Assembly (NCBI GenBank): GCA_009760855.2
Contig: WPIO01000010.1
Coordinates: 8,055,001-8,119,000, forward strand
Length of the DNA: 64,000 nt
Reading direction: 5' to 3'
Origin: Cristatella mucedo
Taxonomy: Eukaryota > Bryozoa > Phylactolaemata > Cristatellidae
The position numbers were made by a program, and so were the translations under genes. A model generated the notes under the pieces. It ran no database searches and was not told where the DNA came from. It worked only from the letters and a program-made list of their open reading frames with translations. Shown here piece by piece: positions 60,101-64,000 of this stretch (the stretch's first letter is position 1; every line of letters begins with the position of its first letter).

Positions 60101-61411
60101 TAAAACTCGGCTACTCCAATATCTATCTATACTTCTATTGAATCTTTGATTTTGATTGAGGATCCAGAGCTTGTGGAAGGACTATTTGCACACGGGAGAT
60201 GTGAGAAGTGTGGTATCAAACATGGCTCAAGGTTTAGACTACAGAGAACCTCCTGATTTTGAAATAAGGCATACGGTTACGATTGTTGACTTGGACGTTT
60301 CGTTTTGATGGTTAACGGACCATTTGCAAAGCAGTGTGCACATTTGCTGTCTCTTGATAATGAAAAATCAGGCTCCTCTACCATATTAGTCCGACCTTCA
60401 CTGTGTCTGACGTTGTGGTCCTGTCACCGAGTACACGAGTCAAATTTCTCGTGTGGATCCAATTGTGTCTGTGTCTAGCCACCTCCATGCAATGCAATGA
60501 TTTTGTTTTCCTAGCTACTGCTCGGAAGCTACTTTAGGTAGGTGCACATTGAACTGTAAATGCAGTGACGTCTTAGCCCAAGAGTAAGATGCTTGCACAT
60601 CACGACCGAGGTCGAAGGTTGGAATTTCGTAGCGGGTAATCCTTTATTGCCCGCTGCAAGCTGGAGGGGGTGATAGCCACTAAGGCTTTTCTGCTGCTAT
60701 GTCTTATTATCTTATCTTAAATACCTTAATATATCTTATTCTTATATATTATGCTATTGTCTTTTCTGCTGCTATGTCAATGGGGAATGTTGAATTGGCC
60801 GATCGTTACTTTAAATCACAAGCTGAACTGCAGGTCCTCAGCTGTGCACCTATGTATGGCTCCTTTACTGGTGACGAGATATTGTTCTGCCATTGCATCG
60901 TCTTGATGCTGCAATGCGTTCTCTTCCCATAGGTGTTCGCAGAGGCTGACCTAGATGACGACAAGAAGCTATCGTTTACTGAATTCGAGCACGTGATGTC
61001 AAAAGCTCCCGACTTTACAACGTAAGTTCTCCTGCAATCCAGCTGAAGTTAATATGGTTTGGACTGCCAATTTGTCCGGGCCATCGGAGGCCATAGCATG
61101 AGAACACGCAAGCGCAATCGCATGAAACTTGGTAGCACTGTTCTCTGCATTGCCGTTCAAATGTGTTAAATATGCTGGCTGGCCCGTGCCATTTTAGGCC
61201 ATAGCACAAGAAGGTAAAGAGGCAAGCGCAGTTGCATGAATTTAGTGGGTAAACCGTAACACCCATTCTCTGTAATTTTGAATCAAAACTGCAGTTTTCT
61301 GATGTTTATCGTGGAAGTGGCAGCTGTATCGCAGTTATTTGGGGGACCCAAAGGGATAGCTACTACATTCGTTTGCTTATCTGTTTCAGGTTATTCTGCA
61401 TTCGACTATAG
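51094..61411 (+). CDS. Calcium- and integrin-binding (CIB) family protein, complete, seven exons
   Basis: CIB proteins are small myristoylated EF-hand adaptors that bind integrin tails, kinases or, for CIB2/3, hair-cell channel subunits. Exons: 51094-51144, 54204-54238, 54501-54612, 55595-55742, 56814-56938, 60933-61021 and 61390-61411 (stop TAG). They join in phase into 193 residues, close to the 187-191 of vertebrate CIB1/2/3. The start is MGNSRS, with Gly2 suited to N-myristoylation. EF-hands 1-2 lack usable calcium loops. EF-hand 3 is residues 116-127 (D, D, D at loop positions 1, 3, 5; Asp rather than Glu at 12). EF-hand 4 is 163-174, canonical, ending in Glu174. The C-terminus, KAPDFTTLFCIRL, matches the family's hydrophobic tail. 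It resembles CIB2/CIB3 (MGN start, [10 protein letters not shown]) about as much as CIB1, so I give no paralogue number. Intron positions match my recollection of human CIB1. Introns hold LINE, SINE and MITE debris. Confidence 0.95.
52190..52283 (+). mobile_element. L2-like LINE 3' tail (CIB intron 1)
   Basis: tttgcagcaatgtaaagtgc, agaaagagattgggttcttt and ATT repeats. A SINE follows with no gap. Confidence 0.8.
52284..52420 (+). mobile_element. tRNA-derived SINE, family A (CIB intron 1)
   Basis: Head ttggtggtaaggtgctagc and a B-box-like gagctcgagtcgtgg, then gtaatggtagccgtaacgg and ctcttctgccattatataaa. Confidence 0.8.
53135..53445 (+). mobile_element. Second-lineage LINE 3' region (CIB intron 1)
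   Basis: Plus-strand match to the reverse complement of 10970-11290: gtggaactcactttcac, ccgtcctgagctgctacttc, acaaaactctcctgct and gacggagatacattg. Confidence 0.75.
53890..54060 (+). mobile_element. tRNA-derived SINE, family A, diverged (CIB intron 1)
   Basis: Body motifs gggcaattctttgttgcacg, agtagccgcaaagagccttc and gctgctgtatacgccaggct; the head is degraded. Confidence 0.65.
54204..54238 (+). CDS. CIB micro-exon 2 ([11 protein letters not shown])
   Basis: An exon of only 35 bases between the acceptor ttcgtttag and the donor gtaagt. It reads [11 protein letters not shown] plus two bases and corresponds to the DxTFxTxxEI block that follows YQ in CIB proteins. Vertebrate CIB genes have a similarly tiny exon here, as I recall. 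It is too short for any open-frame scan. Confidence 0.88.
54501..54612 (+). CDS. CIB exon 3 (VYTRFEELD ... LLELPELK), GC donor
   Basis: The acceptor is tgtgtttcag. One base completes the split codon; then come 37 codons from VYTRFEELD to LLELPELK. The exon ends AAG followed by gcaagc, a GC rather than GT donor. The LPELK end aligns with the same boundary in vertebrate CIB proteins and the next exon continues in phase 0, so the GC donor is the natural reading. Confidence 0.88.
55190..55290 (+). mobile_element. SINE family A fragment (CIB intron 3)
   Basis: Head tggtgcttggacttcacta, B-box-like gggttctagtcc and a truncated body (cagtaggcaattttttgg). Confidence 0.6.
55595..55742 (+). CDS. CIB exon 4 (VNPFRDRIL ... 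AFKIY)
   Basis: Acceptor gtgcctttag, donor gtaagt. 49 codons plus one base read [30 protein letters not shown] and VEYAFKIY. This is the EF-hand 2 region: the loop is degenerate, and NPFRDRI and AFKIY are strong CIB signatures. Confidence 0.95.
55848..56432 (+). mobile_element. L2-like LINE fragments (CIB intron 4)
   Basis: A C-terminal protein remnant (55868-56062 frame: [20 protein letters not shown]) runs to a 3' tail at about 56332 (agagattgagttctctgagg). A second, older tail follows at 56354-56432. Confidence 0.82.
56814..56938 (+). CDS. CIB exon 5 (EF-hand 3)
   Basis: Acceptor gcacttgtag, donor gtaaga. Two bases complete the first Asp of the loop; then [11 protein letters not shown] gives the rest of EF-hand 3. 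The exon continues through the linker [20 protein letters not shown] and ends in phase 0. Position 12 of the loop is Asp, as in CIB1, which in that protein favours magnesium. Confidence 0.95.
56986..57048 (+). mobile_element. LINE 3' tail fragment (CIB intron 5)
   Basis: gcctagaaagatattgagtt, ctctgagggtgctatat and ATT repeats. Confidence 0.7.
57424..57514. repeat. AT-rich simple repeat
   Basis: AATAATT steps grade into AAATAAAT tetranucleotide repeats. Confidence 0.8.
58074..58533. mobile_element. Non-autonomous DNA transposon (MITE) in CIB intron 5
   Basis: Terminal inverted repeats: the left end ccgtatttttacg at 58074 and the right end, read on the minus strand, tggtatttttacg at 58533. 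Both continue into related ataagtc/gtcgcac sequence. It is flanked by TA on each side (58072-58073 and 58534-58535), as in Tc1/mariner-type insertions. It is 460 bases long and has no transposase. Internal ataagtcgca words repeat near both ends. Confidence 0.75.
60563..60712 (+). mobile_element. tRNA-derived SINE, family A (CIB intron 5)
   Basis: taatcctttattgcccgctg, gatagccactaaggctttt and ctgctgctatgtc match the family body; the head is degenerate (aagagtaagatgcttgcac). It ends about 220 bases before CIB exon 6. Confidence 0.75.
60933..61021 (+). CDS. CIB exon 6 (EF-hand 4)
   Basis: Acceptor cttcccatag, donor gtaagt. 29 codons plus two bases read [20 protein letters not shown] and then VMSKAPDFT. 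The loop has Asp at 1, 3 and 5, Lys at 7, Ser at 9 and Glu at 12, a full calcium-binding set. Confidence 0.95.
61390..61411 (+). CDS. CIB terminal exon 7 (LFCIRL stop)
   Basis: Acceptor atctgtttcag. One base completes the Thr codon, then six codons LFCIRL and TAG. It is equivalent to the short hydrophobic C-terminus of vertebrate CIB proteins (for example STFHIRI). The small size is normal for this family. An AATAAA follows at 61639. Confidence 0.85.
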
Positions 61412-61638
61412 GTTGCATTTTAGCCGTGCTGTTCGTGATGGTATTGGTGGCCACCACCATAACAACGATATGTATGCCTGTAGATCTATCAAAATGTTGA
61501 GGCATTATGCAATGGATTTGGTGTTTTGTTAGCACAACAAGAGGAAAATAAGCCTATTTGGGCGTTGCTTTCATGTTTTTGTTTCTTTAAAGTTCAAACT
61601 ATTTTTTGTTGGCTTATACGTTTGTTACTGGTTTTTGG

Positions 61639-61644
61639 AATAAA
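61639..61644 (+). promoter_or_regulatory. Candidate poly(A) signal of the CIB gene
   Basis: AATAAA 228 bases after the CIB stop codon, in AT-rich DNA, on the gene's strand. The MAST-like gene on the other strand ends about 840 bases further on. Confidence 0.5.
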
Positions 61645-62479
61645 CATGTATATTCTCTGGGATTGACACCGGATAAGCTTCCTTTAGCTTCTCAGGATTT
61701 GCGGCTTACGATGTAATGCACTGATGATTGGAATGCAGTGGAATGGTGCATGCATCTCTCAGAATAGTTTGCGACGCCAATTTCCAAAAGCCGTGATGGT
61801 TTAGAGCTTTGGTGCCTATTAATTGTCGTTGAGAGGGATGACCAAACAACCTTTCCCAATATGCAGTCAACTAAAACGACTGATCCTTTTTACGAGGCTG
61901 CCAAGCAGTGCTGCAGCCACCATTTCCAGGCTAACCACCGGGAGTAGCATCAGTGGTAAATTTCGATGTACTTTCAGTTGAGCGAATCGCAATCGCTGCA
62001 TGCTGCTCCTGTATCGGTTCCAATGAGGCGTTCAATTGTTTAATTCTGTGCAGCCTTCGGTGAGCTTGCCGACCAGTAGGGGCTGCCGTGCACACCAGGA
62101 AAGAAATCCAGCAGACGGGCTTCATGGGCATCACTGCTTCTGCAGGTGCGCTCACGAAGACAGCAGCTGCTTACAACATGCAAAGAACTGCGCACAACCG
62201 TAGTCACGCACAGCTAATACCCCATCGTTTGTTCATAGAGCCAAGTGCACTTTCGGCTATGTGCATAGTGCCCGTAGCAGGACGAGAGGGAAGTGTGCTG
62301 GTGCTGTGCCAAACAACGACACAACGCACCGAATTAGCTGCTACGGGCACCACTGTGCTCGTAGCTGTAAGTGTGCTCAATCTATAAATAGACGACATCA
62401 TATTTGCCCTCGGCTTATGGCGTGAGTGCTCCCACCGACAGCTGCAGTCCCCTGCGACTCAGGAGGCGATCAACACGCT

Positions 62480-63511
62480 TCAGTGAGACCACCTTGGCGA
62501 CGGCAGCCCATCGTCGAATGGCGCTGCTTGGTTAGCAGCAGCCGCTGCCGCTGCAGCCATCGCTGCTGGAGCGGCTGCTGTGGAAGGCGTTGTGGTAGGG
62601 TTCGAGCGAGCGAGTGGCGACTGTGGCGTGCCCGAGTGCCGAGCCTTGGTGCGCTGGCGACGGTACCGGACCAGCGGCTCGGCCTGCTGCTGCTCCTTCT
62701 CCTCGCCGGTGGCCACGTGGTGGCGTTCGTCGGCGGCTGATCCGGCTGTAGCATCCCCGCCGCAGCATGCACTGCTCAAGCTGCGCGCCAGCACAGTGTC
62801 GCTGGCGTGCACTCGTTGGTGGCACCGATGCCGGGCTGCGGCGGCGGCAGCTGCCCCGACCCCATCGCCGCTGCTGTTGCAGAGCGAGCAGCGGCAGTGG
62901 CCCGAGCCGCATCGAGCTTGCATTGCCACGGAGGAGCGCCTTGGCGGCGGTGGCGGCGGCGTGTGCGACAATGGCTGCGAGGATGCCGCAGCTGCGACCG
63001 CGAACTGTGATGCACCGCTGGTGGTGGTGTTGGCCGATGGGGCTGCAGCGGTCATTGCGGCGGCGGCCTGCAGCTGTGGCGGAGCATTACGCTGGCTCAT
63101 CTTCTTGAAGAGTGAAGACGACGAGGACTTGGTCACGTGGAGCTGCCGGTGCGTGGCAGCAGCGCAGCGCACGCGATCGGCCTGCGCACCCGGTGTGACT
63201 GCGGCCACCGACTCGGCTACCATTGGCTGCAGTGGCGATGGCGTTGCAGAGCACGGCAGAGAGGCCGAAGCAAATGTGGCCGCCACGCGTCGTGCCGTGC
63301 TGCTGTGCCGACGGCCGTGGTAGCTGCCACTCTGCTTGATTGAAGTCTCCTCGAGCGGCAGAGCGCGCAAGGTCACTTTGGACTTTTTGGACAGGACCAG
63401 TGCTATCACCTGGGTGTGATTGAGACCGCGCACAGGGTGCGTGTTGATGTGCGTGATAATGTAGCCGGGTCGCAGGCCGGCCTGCCATGCTGGGCCGTGC
63501 TCGTCGACACT
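62480..63511 (-). CDS. MAST-like serine/threonine kinase, terminal coding exon (PDZ second half and tail), partial
   Basis: MAST kinases are large microtubule-associated AGC kinases with a kinase domain followed by a PDZ domain and a variable tail. This exon begins at a possible acceptor ending gattgcag, in phase 0. It reads SVDEHGPAWQAGLRPGYIIT, HINTHPVRGLNHTQVIALVL and VTLRALPLEETSIK, the second half of a MAST PDZ domain including the PLExTSIK signature. Then come an Ala/Ser/His-rich tail with SSSLFKKMSQ and QSPLARS, both similar to tail motifs of MAST proteins, a poly-Pro run and poly-Ala runs. The stop is TGA at 62482-62480. The frame stays open for over 1 kb. The kinase domain and first half of the PDZ lie outside the window or in unseen exons. 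The polypyrimidine tract is weak, so the 5' edge is less certain than the frame. Confidence 0.8.
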   Translation of the reverse strand, partial: SVDEHGPAWQAGLRPGYIITHINTHPVRGLNHTQVIALVLSKKSKVTLRALPLEETSIKQSGSYHGRRHSSTARRVAATFASASLPCSATPSPLQPMVAESVAAVTPGAQADRVRCAAATHRQLHVTKSSSSSLFKKMSQRNAPPQLQAAAAMTAAAPSANTTTSGASQFAVAAAASSQPLSHTPPPPPPRRSSVAMQARCGSGHCRCSLCNSSGDGVGAAAAAAARHRCHQRVHASDTVLARSLSSACCGGDATAGSAADERHHVATGEEKEQQQAEPLVRYRRQRTKARHSGTPQSPLARSNPTTTPSTAAAPAAMAAAAAAAANQAAPFDDGLPSPRWSH

Positions 63512-64000
63512 CTGCAATCGGCACGACGTCATCGACGACAACGTTCTCCGAAGAACGAAGCAGAGCAGCAGCGAGCTCGGTGGCGGCTAGACAGAGGTAT
63601 AGAAAGTGGGGGAAGATAGGCAGCTGATGAAACATGCGATTCTGCTAGTTCATATAAGGATACATATCGAGGACATTCTGATAAGATTGGTTCCACAATT
63701 GAAGAAATGCTTAGGGTACCTTTCAAAACACAAACATGTTAGAAATGAAGTTTTAATGAGTTCCATATGAATGAAAAGCATTGGAAAAAACGAGTAGGCT
63801 TGAGCATGTCTAACCCAGAAGTAAGCCGGAAGCAACGTATCTGCAAATACCAAATTTATCGATCTCTGCATCCTATACGGCTTTCGTTCCAACTTGCTGA
63901 ACCTTGGTACATCGAGGTACATGTTTGCAGCCTGTTGAGGTACATGCTTATGACTTTTAGACAGCTTCGTTTGCAGTGTAGCTGTATGCCTTTTAAATTC

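Noticed and set aside
62580-63323. 247-residue plus-strand frame
   Set aside because: Opposite-strand shadow of the MAST-like exon; it is Cys/Ala-rich with no motif, whereas the minus strand encodes a PDZ segment.

Overview
This is a stretch of repeat-rich animal (metazoan) nuclear DNA. Three conserved eukaryotic genes were recovered by joining short exons across introns with normal splice sites. None of the three would be visible from long open frames alone. The rest is retrotransposon debris, tRNA-derived SINEs, long microsatellites and GC-rich non-coding DNA. The phylum cannot be fixed. The CIB gene has an intron layout like that of vertebrate CIB genes, and the LINE 3' ends (box ending in a gcgctat-like motif plus ATT repeats) resemble L2-clade LINEs of aquatic invertebrates and fishes. 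A non-insect invertebrate is my guess, not a demonstration.

Layout. Positions 1-24,180 hold no gene I recognise: microsatellites, a 400-base purine tract, several L2-like LINE copies of two lineages, SINEs and a probable LTR with 121-base tandem repeats. Positions 24,461-37,270 (minus strand) hold VPS28, an ESCRT-I subunit, in seven coding exons; the first coding exon is missing, with a weak candidate at 43,688-43,770. Its introns are full of LINE and SINE fragments. Positions 38,100-45,550 hold LINE fragments, an AT palindrome, a GC-rich patch and a probable solo LTR. Positions 46,656-46,883 hold an unrecognised exon-like frame. Positions 51,094-61,411 (plus strand) hold a complete seven-exon gene for a calcium- and integrin-binding (CIB) protein of 193 residues, with one GC-AG intron. 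Positions 62,480-63,511 (minus strand) hold the last coding exon of a MAST-like kinase (second half of the PDZ domain plus an alanine/serine-rich tail); the rest lies beyond the window. CIB and MAST converge tail to tail.

The three genes do not form a pathway: VPS28 works in endosomal sorting, CIB proteins are EF-hand adaptors, and MAST kinases are cytoskeleton-associated. The most notable genome-scale signal is the set of three tRNA-derived SINE families. One carries the same 3' tail as the resident L2-like LINE, which suggests that it borrows the LINE's reverse transcriptase.
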